Made by a program: the position numbers and the translations under genes. A stretch of 64,000 bases of DNA. Source: Nematostella vectensis (lineage: Eukaryota; Cnidaria; Anthozoa; Actiniaria; Edwardsiidae). The stretch lies in NCBI RefSeq assembly GCF_932526225.1, contig NC_064034.1, forward strand, positions 18,970,927 to 19,034,926. Direction: 5' to 3'. This document shows positions 1-12,000 of the stretch, piece by piece (positions within the stretch are counted from its first letter, which is position 1; each line of letters opens with the position of its first letter). Under the pieces are notes generated by a model. The model searched no databases. It was not told the DNA's origin and was given only the letters and a program-made list of their open reading frames with translations.

Positions 1-784
1 CCATTATTACCGGGCGCAATAACAGCAAAACATGTAAAATAACTGTGATTAATGATCGATTCTAAGCCCCCTCTAGCTAATGTGCGCTGCGTGGCCATGT
101 TTAGTGTTGTTAAAATACCCGAAGAGTAGGGGCGTCGCAAGGGAAAACTGAACGAATAACGTGGGAAAAATGTTAATTATCTGCAAATAAGTATAAGCGT
201 AGGAACAGTTTTATTTGAAGTCCAAATATCACTAAAACACTAATATATAATGTGCTTTAACTATTTGCTGCGTTGGGTCGCTAGTTTGGATAATTCGATT
301 CGCATCCACGACGTGACAAGACGTTTTATATAGAATGAATGAAAAGAAGTGTAAAGTCTATTTTGTTCACCAGAAGAACTAGAAATTCCTTAGTTGAGTG
401 TCCTTGATCCAATCGATTTTTAAAATAAATATCTCTTTCAATGCACACATTTGTCAGCATCACTAAGTATATAACTTTGGTGTTATTTCGAGATTTAATC
501 TTATAGTTTGCCTCCAATTATTATACAATGAAAATAATAACAATGGTAAGGCTGACTATAGGTTAGCATTTTCCCCCAACGTTTCTATTCTCGGCGAACT
601 AATAGGCTACTTAATTCAGTCGCGTGTGTCTATATAGAAATGCTTAACTCAGTCGCGTGTGTGTATCTATAGAAATACTTAGTACCACATAACAATTTCA
701 TACTTAGAAGCACATTAGTCACAAGCAAAAAAAAAGGCCAAGTTCATATTGTAAGGTTGTGTTAGCTTACATTTGCTTGATTTT
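1..784. other. Unique non-coding DNA left of the duplicated unit
   Basis: AT-rich sequence with no convincing exon. Two short near-copies of a TCAGTCGCGTGTGTCTAT-like stretch lie near 617-675. I looked here on the minus strand for the missing carboxyl-terminal exons of CPT2, in particular the one starting with the tryptophan after GDGGNR, and did not find them. Confidence 0.5.
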
Positions 785-859
785 CCATCACACTAATGAG
801 CAAATTTATTTTTAAACGATTATCCGACAAGAACTCCTTCTAAACAGTTCTTTCAAAAC

Positions 860-1592
860 TTGTGTTTTGTTCGATATCAAAAGCACTTAGAATGTAGCTT
901 GGAGACGAGGTAAAATATTAATGCCATTGAAGTGGTGGAAAGCGCAATTAGCAGCCACCTAACGTGGAATGCCCACGTTTGCGAGGTCACCAAAAAGTGT
1001 CTTTTTTTTACTCCAATTTAAGCGCGCGCACGTCTCTAAGAGCGATCTAAAAGCCTTTTATTCTAGCTGCATTAAATCAGTAGGCGACCACGCTATTCCC
1101 GTTTTTTACGCATCATTGCCGGCTTACCTGGTTAACGATCTCAAGCGCGTTCAAACGTGCCATGTCTATTATATATCCATATGTGGGTTACGATGACTGG
1201 AGGCGAGTATAATCCGCCTAACAGATCACTACCAAAGGCTCTGTAAGTCCCTGTTCGATACCATTTCTAATGACACAGGGCATCGCCTACACCACCTGTT
1301 ACCAACTAAATTTGAAAGCACGTCTGCGCTTAGGAAAGCTCCGACTTACAATGTACTTTTCAAGACAAATAGGGCAAAAATAACCTTTTTTAATGCACAA
1401 TTCCAACGTGTCAATAGTTTTAAAACCTAGATAGTTTAACTTATTTTTACTTTAGAACCTTTCATATTCAATATATTTATTATCTTAGTTTTATCATAGT
1501 TTTTATCATAGTTATATCTTGTAAACATAATTCAGCCAACTATGGCTGCGACGTTCACATTAATAAAGCTATCTATCTATCTATCTACGTCA
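860..1592 (+). mobile_element. 3' end of a CR1/L2-like non-LTR retrotransposon (in copy 1)
   Basis: Conceptual translation reads like the end of a LINE reverse-transcriptase ORF. An HLTWNAHV segment near 945 is followed, after a frameshift, by ..FYSSCIKSVGDHAIPVFYASLPAYLVNDLKRVQ. This is the thumb and post-RT region typical of CR1/L2 elements. It ends at about 1560-1590 in AATAAAGC followed by four or five TATC units, the short 3' microsatellite tail characteristic of this class. It is 5'-truncated and has frame breaks, so it is dead. It lies inside the duplicated block and therefore inserted before the duplication. Confidence 0.8.
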
Positions 1593-1774
1593 ATTTGAAG
1601 ACAATTTATTTCATTTCGGGTAATGCTTATTACCTTTGCCTCATAAACAGTAAGGCCCCACTACGGAAACTTTTGTTGATACGAGTATTACTACATTTTC
1701 AACAACGCCCCACAATTGCATCGTCAGAATAATTATCAACTTTTCGCTAACATGGAGGTGATCCATATATATCT

Positions 1775-4029
1775 CTAAGAAAAAATTTCTAGCCAAAATC
1801 GCTCTAAATAATGACCTTCCTCTGGATTTGGATGTTGCTCAACAAAACCTATTAATTTCAAGTAGAATTCTTTCGGTCTTTTATGGATTGTTGCTCTAGA
1901 AACAGCGAAAAAAGCCCCGGGACTCCAGTCCACATAACCTGGAGTTGTTCTATTGAATATGGCTCTGTAAAACTCGTCTATCTTTAAAACTCCCTTGCGC
2001 ATTTTGCCACTGTGTAACTCCTCTTTCCATTTATCAAGGTGCTTAATACCTCCCCAGTCGCTAAAACGGTACGCAGTTCTCGCGGAGAATCCTTTTCTTG
2101 ATGCCTCATCAAAGTGCTGCGTTAGATTCGGATAGCTAAGATGTTCATGCCCTGCCCGCGATCCTTGAAGAAATAATGTCACGTCTGCAAGTTCGTCGTA
2201 ATAGCGTATAATGTGGTACAAGTAAGTATGTGTTTCTCTTCCAACGTTCCGGACTTTCTGCCATTGCTTGAACCTGAAATCTGGCACTAATTGCTTTCCT
2301 TTGTGGTAGATGTGACAGTTATTGGCGTACTCCAGCAGCCACGTGAGATCCTCATTGTAATGCGCGACGACGATTTCAAAATCTTGGGTATATCGATCTA
2401 CCTGAAGTATTCCTAATGATCGATTTGATCCTTTCATAGAGTTTACGAGATTAGGGTAAGGGTAGGTCTCTTCCGGGATTCCTCGGATAAGAAAGTCTAC
2501 CAGCTCGACTCCCTGCATCAACGAGTGATCTTGATTCCCCACTTCATACTTCCAACCCCCAAATCTCCCCCGCGAGAAATCCCGTGTGAATGAAGCCACT
2601 CTTGCAACTCGCGTAAGATGCGGTCTCTCCGAAGGGAGGGGACAGGGTAGCCGTGATCTAGTCTGTGATGCCAGACGGAGAGCAACTGACCCTCATTGAC
2701 GAACCCATATTCCACTAGGGCAGATACAGTGAAGTTGATGATATGCTCTTCAGTCCAAAAATCTTTGTCTTTTGGGCTCTTAGGCTCTGCTGCCTCACAC
2801 ATTAGAGACCAATGCTTCTTTGGATCAGGAACGTGATGGTCTGAATACTTGGAAAAAACGGTAACACGGTAAAACGGGGAGTCTGAATCAGGAAAGTAAA
2901 TCCAAGATTTGTCTGCTAGATAATCTTTCGGCTTTCCCTTCAAACCAACTCCGATAACATGGGTGCGTGAGTACACGAGGTCTCGCGCTGACTCCTTCTC
3001 TTTGATAAACTTTTTCGTCTGATCCATATTGACGAGAAGATCTAACGGTGCAGTGGAGATAAGAACGCCGTATTTCAACGCATAGCTCATATTCTGATTG
3101 ACACTCACTTCAAGGGTCTTGTTTTCGATGTCTAATCCAGTAACCTTGTGATTAAAGTGAAACCAAGCTCCAGGGAGAAGATTTGCTACCGCTTGCCAAA
3201 TACCCCCAGTGCCGTTGTATTTCGGAAATCGGAAATATTTATTCGGACCCCACTCTGAGTCCTTCAAAGAACCTCTAAAATTTTCTTTGATCTTTTCTAT
3301 GCTTGGAACAGCTACCCTTTCACCAACCCAGACAGCATTCATTTCTCCGGTATCAACTGTCCAGACCTTTTTGTTATACTTTCTCATGAAAAAATCCGCT
3401 AACTCGGAACCAAAGTTTTTTAACAACCATTCGTCGAAGGTATGGGGTTTATCTGTGACTGGATGCTGAATTAGGTACTGCAGGTCTTTCATGATTCGCG
3501 ATTTCTCAGGCTCGTCCAGCAACAAAACATTTTCTTGGACTGGGTACGGAATGAATTTTCGACTGCCGCTTGAACCCCTCATAAAAGCAAATGCCGCCCT
3601 CTTGTGCTGATTCCAGCTTTTGACCGCTGTATCCAAGACGTTGTCAAAATACTTGTAGTGCGAAAACACAACATGGCCTCCCATATCCCATAAGAAACCG
3701 TTTTCATCTCGCTGAGACACGGCCAACCCTCCTGGTTTCCCCTGAGCTTCAAGTATAACAACTTGGGTGCTGTTCCTCAGGATTCCAAGCTCGTGAAGTC
3801 TGTAAGCGGCTCCCAGTCCAGTTGGTCCGGATCCTATGATAACTATACGCTTTAATGGAAGAGAAAAGGAAGCACGATGACCAAAGGGCGGATCGACGTG
3901 TGAGATGGTGTCATTTGGCCTTAAGATCCCTCGGCTTTTAATGCGACTATTGGCGATTAATATTGCAGCCAGTGTTGAAACAAGACTGGCAGCTGCGCCA
4001 TATTTCATAAGGGCTTTGAACCTATACAT
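1775..4029 (-). pseudogene. UDP-galactopyranose mutase-DUF3431 fusion, copy 1, one-base frameshift
   Basis: Eukaryotic-type UDP-galactopyranose mutase (UGM), the flavoenzyme that interconverts UDP-galactopyranose and UDP-galactofuranose, fused to a carboxyl-terminal DUF3431 domain. Translating from ATG 4029: a signal-anchor helix at residues 12-27, the FAD-binding IIGSGPTGLG at 64-73, the DMGGHVVFSHYKYFD segment, a KYNKKVW arginine/lysine loop, FRFPKYNGTGGIW and HRLDHGYPVPSL. The last UGM signature, RGRFGGWKYEVGNQDHS, lies in another frame. Comparison with copy 2 shows one A missing from the run in CGCGAGAAATCCC near 2577, which shifts frame after about residue 484. The DUF3431 part (AHYNEDLTWLLEY, GRETHTYLYHIIRYYDEL, FLQGSRAGHEH) stays open to a stop at 1775. 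Without the shift the protein would be about 751 residues, in one exon. A sequencing error in the homopolymer cannot be excluded. Confidence 0.85.
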
Positions 4030-4347
4030 TGCTGTTAGCGGGCAGCCTATTCATTTTGTCCTGACATTGTATAGGGGCACTAGACATGCGAGTATGTTCT
4101 TATGTGCTAAGCGAATACGCTTTTATTACCATGAGTACCAGACCCTCCAGACTTCTCTCGTCCAGTGACGCTCAGCCAAAATGCCGCTACGGCATTCGAA
4201 GTCTGCGGGCTCTGGTACCCAGGGTATGTTTTTACTAGCTAACTTATTTAATTAACGTACTTGCACTACCCCGATACCTGGAACCAAGGAACCTTATTGA
4301 CTATCGACCGTTATCCTACCTTATCGACCGTTTTAATAAATTTATTA

Positions 4348-4704
4348 AGGGGGGATTACAGTCACATTGCGACCAAAAATTGAGCATTTTTAAAATAAAT
4401 ATTTGAAACCTTTAAAATAAAAGAATAAAGGCATGTTATACATCAATGGAATCATGCAGGCTTTGGCTTTTATTATATACTAATGTCATTAATATATAAC
4501 TAATTTTGAGTTAATTATTAATGGAGTACTTGAAGTACCACAAAATGGCACCCCTCACTGCCCATTTTTCTAGCGGCTTTGGTTTATTAAATATTCTCAA
4601 ATCAAAGATTATTTTGAAAAACAAAATGGTAGATTTATACAATGAATGATTTAGATTTCAATTTTTATGATCCAGAATTTAATAACAGCTCAATAAAAAA
4701 ATTT
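4348..4704. other. Unique spacer between duplicated units
   Basis: AT-rich spacer with no match in the flanking copies and no coding signature. It begins with AAGGGGGGATTACAGTCAC and ends in an A-rich stretch just before copy 2. Confidence 0.6.
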
Positions 4705-4780
4705 TTCATCACACTAATGAGCAAATTTATTTTTAAACGATTATCCGACAAGAACTCCTTCTAAACAGTTCTTTCAAAAC

Positions 4781-5513
4781 TTGTGTTTTGTTCGATATCA
4801 AAAGCACTTAGAATGTAGCTTGGAGACGAGGTAAAATATTAATGCCATTGAAGTGGTGGAAAGCGCAATTAGCAGCCACCTAACGTGGAATGCCCACGTT
4901 TGCGAGGTCACCAAAAAGTGTCTTTTTTTTACTCCAATTTAAGCGCGCGCACGTCTCTAAGAGCGATCTAAGAGCCTTTTATTCTAGCTACATTAGATCA
5001 GTAGGCGACCACGCTATTCCCGTTTTTTACGCATCATTGCCGGCTTACCTGGTTAACGATCTCAAGCGCGTTCAAACGTGCCATGTCTATTATATATCCA
5101 TATGTGGGTTACGATGACTGGAGGCGAGTATAATCCGCCTAACAGATCACTACCAAAGGCTCTGTAAGTCCCTGTTCGATACCATTTCTAATGACACAGG
5201 GCATCGCCTACACCACCTGTTACCAACTAAATTTGAAAGCACGTCTGCGCTTAGGAAAGCTCGGACTTACAATGTACTTTTCAAGACAAATAGGGCAAAA
5301 ATAACCTTTTTTAATGCACAATTCCAACGTGTCAATAGTTTTAAAACCTAGATAGTTTAACTTATTTTTACTTTAGAACCTTTCATATTCAATATATTTA
5401 TTATCTTAGTTTTATCATAGTTTTTATCATAGTTATATCTTGTAAACATAATTCAGCCAACTATGGCTGCGACGTTCACATTAATAAAGCTATCTATCTA
5501 TCTATCTACGTCA
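4781..5513 (+). mobile_element. 3' end of a CR1/L2-like non-LTR retrotransposon (in copy 2)
   Basis: Second copy of the LINE fragment described at 860-1592, carried along by the duplication. It has the same truncation and the same TATC tail near 5490-5508. A handful of base changes distinguish it from copy 1, for example SSYIRSVGDHA here against SSCIKSVGDHA. Confidence 0.8.
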
Positions 5514-5695
5514 ATTTGAAGACAATTTATTTCATTTCGGGTAATGCTTATTACCTTTGCCTCATAAACAGTAAGGCCCCACTACGGAAACTTTTGTTGA
5601 TACGAGTATTACTACATTTTCAACAACGCCCCACAATTGCATCGTCAGAATAATTATCAACTTTTCGCTAACATGGAGGTGATCCATATATATCT

Positions 5696-7951
5696 CTAAG
5701 AAAAAATTTCTAGCCAAAATCGCTCTAAATAATGACCTTCCTCTGGATTTGGATGTTGCTCAACAAAACCTATTAATTTCAAGTAGAATTCTTTCGGTCT
5801 TTTATGGATTGTTGCTCTAGAAACAGCGAAAAAAGCCCCGGGACTCCAGTCCACATAACCTGGAGTTGTTCTATTGAATATGGCTCTGTAAAACTCGTCT
5901 ATCTTTAAAACTCCCTTGCGCATTTTGCCACTGTGTAACTCCTCTTTCCATTTATCAAGGTGCTTAATACCTCCCCAGTCGCTAAAACGGTACGCAGTTC
6001 TCGCGGAGAATCCTTTTCTTGATGCCTCATCAAAGTGCTGCGTTAGATTCGGATAGCTAAGATGTTCATGCCCTGCCCGCGATCCTTGAAGAAATAATGT
6101 CACGTCTGCAAGTTCGTCGTAATAGCGTATAATGTGGTACAAGTAAGTATGTGTTTCTCTTCCAACGTTCCGGACTTTCTGCCATTGCTTGAACCTGAAA
6201 TCTGGCACTAATTGCTTTCCTTTGTGGTAGATGTGACAGTTATTGGCGTACTCCAGCAGCCACGTGAGATCCTCATTGTAATGCGCGACGACGATTTCAA
6301 AATCTTGGGTATATCGATCTACCTGAAGTATTCCTAATGATCGATTTGATCCTTTCATAGAGTTTACGAGATTAGGGTAAGGGTAGGTCTCTTCCGGGAT
6401 TCCTCGGATAAGAAAGTCTACCAGCTCGACTCCCTGCATCAACGAGTGATCTTGATTCCCCACTTCATACTTCCAACCCCCAAATCTCCCCCGCGAGAAA
6501 ATCCCGTGTGAATGAAGCCACTCTTGCAACTCGCGTAAGATGCGGTCTCTCCGAAGGGAGGGGACAGGGTAGCCGTGATCTAGTCTGTGATGCCAGACGG
6601 AGAGCAACTGACCCTCATTGACGAACCCATATTCCACTAGGGCAGATACAGTGAAGTTGATGATATGCTCTTCAGTCCAAAAATCTTTGTCTTTTGGGCT
6701 CTTAGGCTCTGCTGCCTCACACATTAGAGACCAATGCTTCTTTGGATCAGGAACGTGATGGTCTGAATACTTGGAAAAAACGGTAACACGGTAAAACGGG
6801 GAGTCTGAATCAGGAAAGTAAATCCAAGATTTGTCTGCTAGATAATCTTTCGGCTTTCCCTTCAAACCAACTCCGATAACATGGGTGCGTGAGTACACGA
6901 GGTCTCGCGCTGACTCCTTCTCTTTGATAAACTTTTTCGTCTGATCCATATTGACGAGAAGATCTAACGGTGCAGTGGAGATAAGAACGTCGTATTTCAA
7001 CGCATAGCTCATATTCTGATTGACACTCACTTCAAGGGTCTTGTTTTCGATGTCTAATCCAGTAACCTTGTGATTAAAGTGAAACCAAGCTCCAGGGAGA
7101 AGATTTGCTACGGCTTGCCAAATACCCCCAGTGCCGTTGTATTTCGGAAATCGGAAATATTTATTCGGACCCCACTCTGAGTCCTTCAAAGAACCTCTAA
7201 AATTTTCTTTGATCTTTTCTATGCTTGGAACAGCTACCCTTTCACCAACCCAGACAGCATTCATTTCTCCGGTATCAACTGTCCAGACCTTTTTGTTATA
7301 CTTTCTCATGAAAAAATCCGCTAACTCGGAACCAAAGTTTTTTAACAACCATTCGTCGAAGGTATGGGGTTTATCTGTGACTGGATGCTGAATTAGGTAC
7401 TGCAGGTCTTTCATGATTCGCGATTTCTCAGGCTCGTCCAGCAACAAAACATTTTCTTGGACTGGGTACGGAATGAATTTTCGACTGCCGCTTGAACCCC
7501 TCATAAAAGCAAATGCCGCCCTCTTGTGCTGATTCCAGCTTTTGACCGCTGTATCCAAGACGTTGTCAAAATACTTGTAGTGCGAAAACACAACATGGCC
7601 TCCCATATCCCATAAGAAACCGTTTTCATCTCGCTGAGACACGGCCAACCCTCCTGGTTTACCCTGAGCTTCAAGTATAACAACTTAGGTGCTGTTCCTC
7701 AGGATTCCAAGCTCGTGAAGTCTGTAAGCGGCTCCCAGTCCAGTTGGTCCGGTTCCTATGATAACTATACGCTTTAATGGAAGAGAAAAGGAAGCACGAT
7801 GACCAAAGGGCGGATCGACGTGTGAGATGGTGTCATTTGGCCTTAAGATCCCTCGGCTTTTAATGCGACTATTGGCGATTAATATTGCAGCCAGTGTTGA
7901 AACAAGACTGGCAGCTGCGCCATATTTCATAAGGGCTTTGAACCTATACAT
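5696..7951 (-). pseudogene. UDP-galactopyranose mutase-DUF3431 fusion, copy 2, nonsense at codon 89
   Basis: Same gene as 1775-4029. Here the UGM/DUF3431 junction is open, reading continuously from residue 90 through RGRFGGWKYEVGNQDHS into the DUF3431 domain and ending at 5696. The amino terminus is broken instead: codon 89 (7687-7685), CAA for glutamine in copy 1, is TAA. The upstream 88 codons hold the anchor helix and the FAD motif, here IIGTGPTGLG rather than GSG. Reinitiation downstream would lose the FAD-binding P-loop, so a truncated product should not be an active mutase. Other differences from copy 1 include Asp for Gly before VLISTAPLD. If the stop is a sequencing error or an allelic variant, this copy would encode about 751 residues in a single exon. 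Its strand is the same as that of the CPT2 exons upstream. Confidence 0.85.
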
Positions 7952-8273
7952 TGCTGTTAGCGGGCAGCCTATTCATTTTGTCCTGACATTGTGTAGGGGC
8001 ACTAGACATGCGAGTATGTTCTTATGTGCTAAGCGAATATGTTTTTATTACCATGAGAATTAGACCCTCCAGACTTCTCTCGTCCAGTGACGCTCAGTCA
8101 AAATGCCGCTACGAGCTCGTCACGACATTCGAAGTCTGCGGGCTCTGGTACCCAGGGTATGTTTTTGCTAGCTAACTTATTTAATTAACGTACTTGCACT
8201 ACCCCGGAACCAAGGAACCTTATTGACTATCGACCGTTATCCTACCTTATCGACCGTTTTAATAAATTTATTT

Positions 8274-9090
8274 ACACAAAACAATTGCTTTCAAGGTCTT
8301 TTCTGAAAAAAGAATTATTTCCAGATAAAATAATGGAATTTAAATTTATTATTTTTATGAAGTCGAAAGCTAAAATAATTGTAAGATAATGGATCATCAC
8401 GTCTTGACCTGTCAGACAAAGGGTCCTTTAAAACCTAGAAGAAGTTTTCTGAGAAAAAAGTTATTTCTTTTCTAGATATACAATTATTAGTCATCACAGT
8501 CACAAAGTATCGAACGATTTTTGCTTTTAAAAAATCAAAGCCCACTCTAATTAGACATCTCTCTATATTCTTTTTGGGCGCACATCAAAACAAGGAGAAA
8601 AAACTCGGAACCAGGATACAAAGATCCTTTTGAAAAGCATCTAAGCCAGATAAGTGGTTTCACGGTCGTCGAGAAATTGAACATTATCCTTCCAGCATCC
8701 TCATAAGCATGAATTAAGTATGGAAAGTCTCCCCTGATGAGCAAGCTCAACAGGAATAAAGACGCCAAGAGAAAGAAAAAAAAGGTGGGAGGGAGGGGGC
8801 GACTTAAAAACAAAACGCACTCTTTGCGAACTAACACAGTTCCATAACTTATCACCCCCTTTAAAATTAAAAATACTGATGACCTCAGCGCAATGATCAT
8901 GAATATTCAATAGGTTTTGAATATAAAATCTTTGTCTCGTCTGAGAAAAGCGCGTATCCGATGTATCATTTAAATCAAATCCATATAACATCACTGTCGC
9001 GTCATTAACAATTTGACTGTACCCAAAAATAAAATGACTAATCAAGGTGTTCAGGTCAAGAATTTGGCTGTCAACAGCAGTGTTCTTTAC
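8274..9090. other. Non-coding DNA downstream of CPT2 exon 7
   Basis: If CPT2 is intact this is the start of its intron 7 on the minus strand, because a clear 5' splice site (AACAG then GTAAAG) lies at 9091-9090. No exon with the expected WFDK start is visible. A purine-rich stretch (GAAAGAAAAAAAAGGTGGGAGGG) lies near 8770-8800. Confidence 0.5.
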
Positions 9091-12000
9091 CTGTTCCCGC
9101 CATCCCCATGTAGCATGATTCTGGCCAAGTGCATAGGGTCACTCGGGACCTCATCGTCCAGGCAGATGGTAAAAATGGCGCTGTCAATCAATCTCATCGC
9201 CTCTTGATTGGCAGGAATAGCAGTGATTGCCTGTCTGAGCCGTGCCCATGTCTCTCGCTCGTCTGTAGTCAACAAGCCGATTGGAAACTCAGGGGATTGT
9301 TCAGGGTCATTCAATATTTGTTTCAGGTTCTCGTAGATTGTGGAAGTAGAGACTATATTACCTACAAAACAATACGGAAAATGTGTTACGATACGTTGTT
9401 ATAATATCGGTTTTGTGACCATATAAGAAGCCTGTTTATCAGTGTAAGTTAAAAGTATTTTCATAGTCCATGTAAAGAACATGGCTCTACTCTAGATTGT
9501 GCTGGGCAAGACAGTGGCAAAAGCGAGAATCCTGATGTTAAGCCTCTTTTTTTGTCTCGGTTGTTTAAGAAAATAATTCTTTTTAAGGAGACCATTTTGA
9601 GAAGTTTTAAGATTGTCAAGGAGGGTGGGTTCATATATGTTTCTCTATTCCCTGACAGAGAGTTTCACTTACCATCTGTGGTCAGGGTGTCAAATACAAA
9701 GAACTTTCCCTTGTGCATGATAAGCATATGTCTGGCTCCTTCGTGTGTTGCCAGCTTGTCTTTGCCGGGGTGGGGGATACGGGTGGAGCAGAATAGCCGC
9801 CCATACTGGCTCATGTCGAGGGGGAACGCCTTGACCAGGAAGGCGCCATACCAGGATAGACTGCCTGGCACAAACCTGCAACAAAGTCACAGGTAGTGAA
9901 GGGTCAGAATCCATGTATGGTAAAAATCCCTCCAGTTCGGAGTCCCTGTAGAGTGAAATCCCTTTGAGGTAGAATCCCTGTAGCCCAGAATCCCTGTAGG
10001 GTCAAATCACTGTAGATCGGTTTTGGAGAATATTGTTGAGCAAATGGGTTTGCAAAAAGAATCAAGAAGCAGAGTAACTATTTCAAAGATGGTCAAAGAG
10101 CACGTGAATTACGTGTAAATTACGTGGAATTACAGGGGCATTACTGATTTTCTTTCTATTTTTCGTTTTTATACGTAAATTGATTAATGAGAAGAGAGAA
10201 ATGAGAAGAGCGATATTTCGAGGAGAAGGGCAGGGCAGGGCGTGGCTGGGCGTGTCGGGGAGGGACGGGAAGGGAAGGGAAGGGAAGGGAAGGGAAGGGA
10301 AGGGAAGGGAAGGGAAGGGAAGGGAAGGGAAGGGAAGGGAAGGGAAGGGAAGGGAAGGGAAGGGAAGGGAAGGGAAGGGAAGGGAAGGGAAGGGAAGGGA
10401 AGGGAAGGGAAGGGAAGGGAAGGGAAGGGAAGGGAAGGGAAGGGAAGGGAAGGGAAGGGAAGGGAAGGGAAGGGAAGGGAAGGGAAGGGAAGGGAAGGGA
10501 AGGGAAGGGAAGGGGAGGGGAGGGGAGGGGAGGGGAGGGGAGGGGAGGGGAGGGGAGGGGAGGGGAGGGGAGGGGAGGGGAGGGGAGGGAAGGGAAGGGA
10601 AGGGAAGGGAAGGGAAGGGAAGGGAAGGGAAGGGAAGGGAAGGGAAGGGAAGGGAAGGGAAGGGAAGGGAAGGGAAGGGAAGGGAAGGGAAGGGAAGGGA
10701 AGGGAAGGGAAGGGAAGGGAAGGGAAGGGAAGGGAAGGGAAGGGAAGGGAAGGGAAGGGAAGGGAAGGGAAGGGAAGGGAAGGGAAGGGAAGGGAAGGGA
10801 AGGGAAAGTTCCATTTCAGGTAGTTGGATACGTGAACACCTCTGTGCTTCGTTCAGTTGACATTAGTCCAGCGACACTTGTCTGGCTAGGTCATCTGCGG
10901 ACTGCTGGATGTTGCTTGGCTGGTTCTTTTGGACTACTTCTGAGGTGGTTGTCGTCAACCTACTTCCAGGTGTCAACATCTGCAACTGCCAGGTCGTTGA
11001 TTACATCCGCGAATAGCCCTGGACCGAGCTTGGTGCCTTGAGGGAAACCTGATGGAATAGTGTACCAATCCAAATAGCATTGCTGTCCCAGCTTTGCCTC
11101 CGACACGTCAAGAAGTCCACTATCCAGGAGACAATACTGTTGGGGAGGTCGTAGGTCAAGAGCTTCTGAATGAAAACCGTGTGATGAATAAGGTCAAAAG
11201 CCCTTCGAATGTCAAATAGCACTGCTCTAACTGCGGCGCCATTTCAGTCTGTAGCACTGTATCACAGGAGTATACTAATTAGTGCGTGCATTGTGTTAGA
11301 GCCTCGTACATTACCAAATTGGTGTTTTTAAACCTTAGAGAGCACAGCGGCCGTGAGAAGCACTCCACAACATAATCTTCCGCGACATTGGAAAGCTCAG
11401 GTGTAATAGAGTTCTTCCTAGGGACAGGAACAATGTCCGCAGTTCTCCAAGACTGAGGCAATCTAGCCTCCCGGAAACAGCAGTTCAGGATGTCAGCAAT
11501 TGGCTCAGAAAACAAGTCAGCATTTTCTTGAAGAAGCCATCCGGGTAACCGTCGGGCCCTGTTGCCTTGAATGGATTCAAGTTGGACAGCTTCACGAAAA
11601 CACAAGTCTTGGAGACTTGGAGCGGGCACACTTCTTCTGGAAAAGATTAACACTGCTAGCTTCATCTAGGGGCTCAAATTCGTTCATTGGAGAGAGGAAG
11701 GCCTGATTAATGACATTGGCAATGTACCCGATGGGCCACCATCTATATGCTGGAAAAGCGAGGCGGAATCGGCGGTCCTAGAAGCAGGGGACATACAGCT
11801 GAGCTTTCTAACCTCATTCCACCAGGTTGCGGGTTGACACTCCTTTAGTTGGTCCACGTTTGAATCATAGATCTAAGCGCGACAGACTTTACTTTCCCGG
11901 TTCAATAGGTACCTCAGGGCGCGGTATTGATCCTGATCCCCTGTGGCCAGGGTTTCGCAGACTAATAATTTCCTTGAACTTCCGGTTTACCCAGGGTGGC

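Larger units (their letters stand above)
785..4347. repeat. Tandem segmental duplication, copy 1 (~3.56 kb)
   Basis: The block from the TCATCACACTAATGAGC start to the end of the CGACCGTTTTAATAAATTTATT stretch recurs almost base for base at 4705-8273 in the same orientation. It carries a LINE 3' fragment and the complete UGM-DUF3431 gene with its 5' flank. Differences seen by eye are scattered single bases and a few short indels near the 5' flank of the gene. A 357-bp unrelated spacer separates the copies. Either a recent tandem duplication or two haplotypes laid end to end in an assembly would explain it. Confidence 0.93.
4705..8273. repeat. Tandem segmental duplication, copy 2 (~3.57 kb)
   Basis: Second copy of the block at 785-4347, same orientation and nearly identical along its length. 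It diverges abruptly after AATAAATTTATT at about 8272. The 5' flank of its gene differs slightly from copy 1: an extra stretch around 8108-8120 and a missing short segment near 8205. Confidence 0.93.

Noticed and set aside
8547-9045. Minus-strand open frames with hydrophobic stretches
   Set aside because: They overlap each other in different frames, lack motifs and lie where CPT2 intron 7 should be.
10180-10860. Long open frames over the AAGGG tract (GKGRE or PFPSL repeats)
   Set aside because: A stop-free pentamer leaves all frames open on both strands; there is no start context, domain or splice logic.
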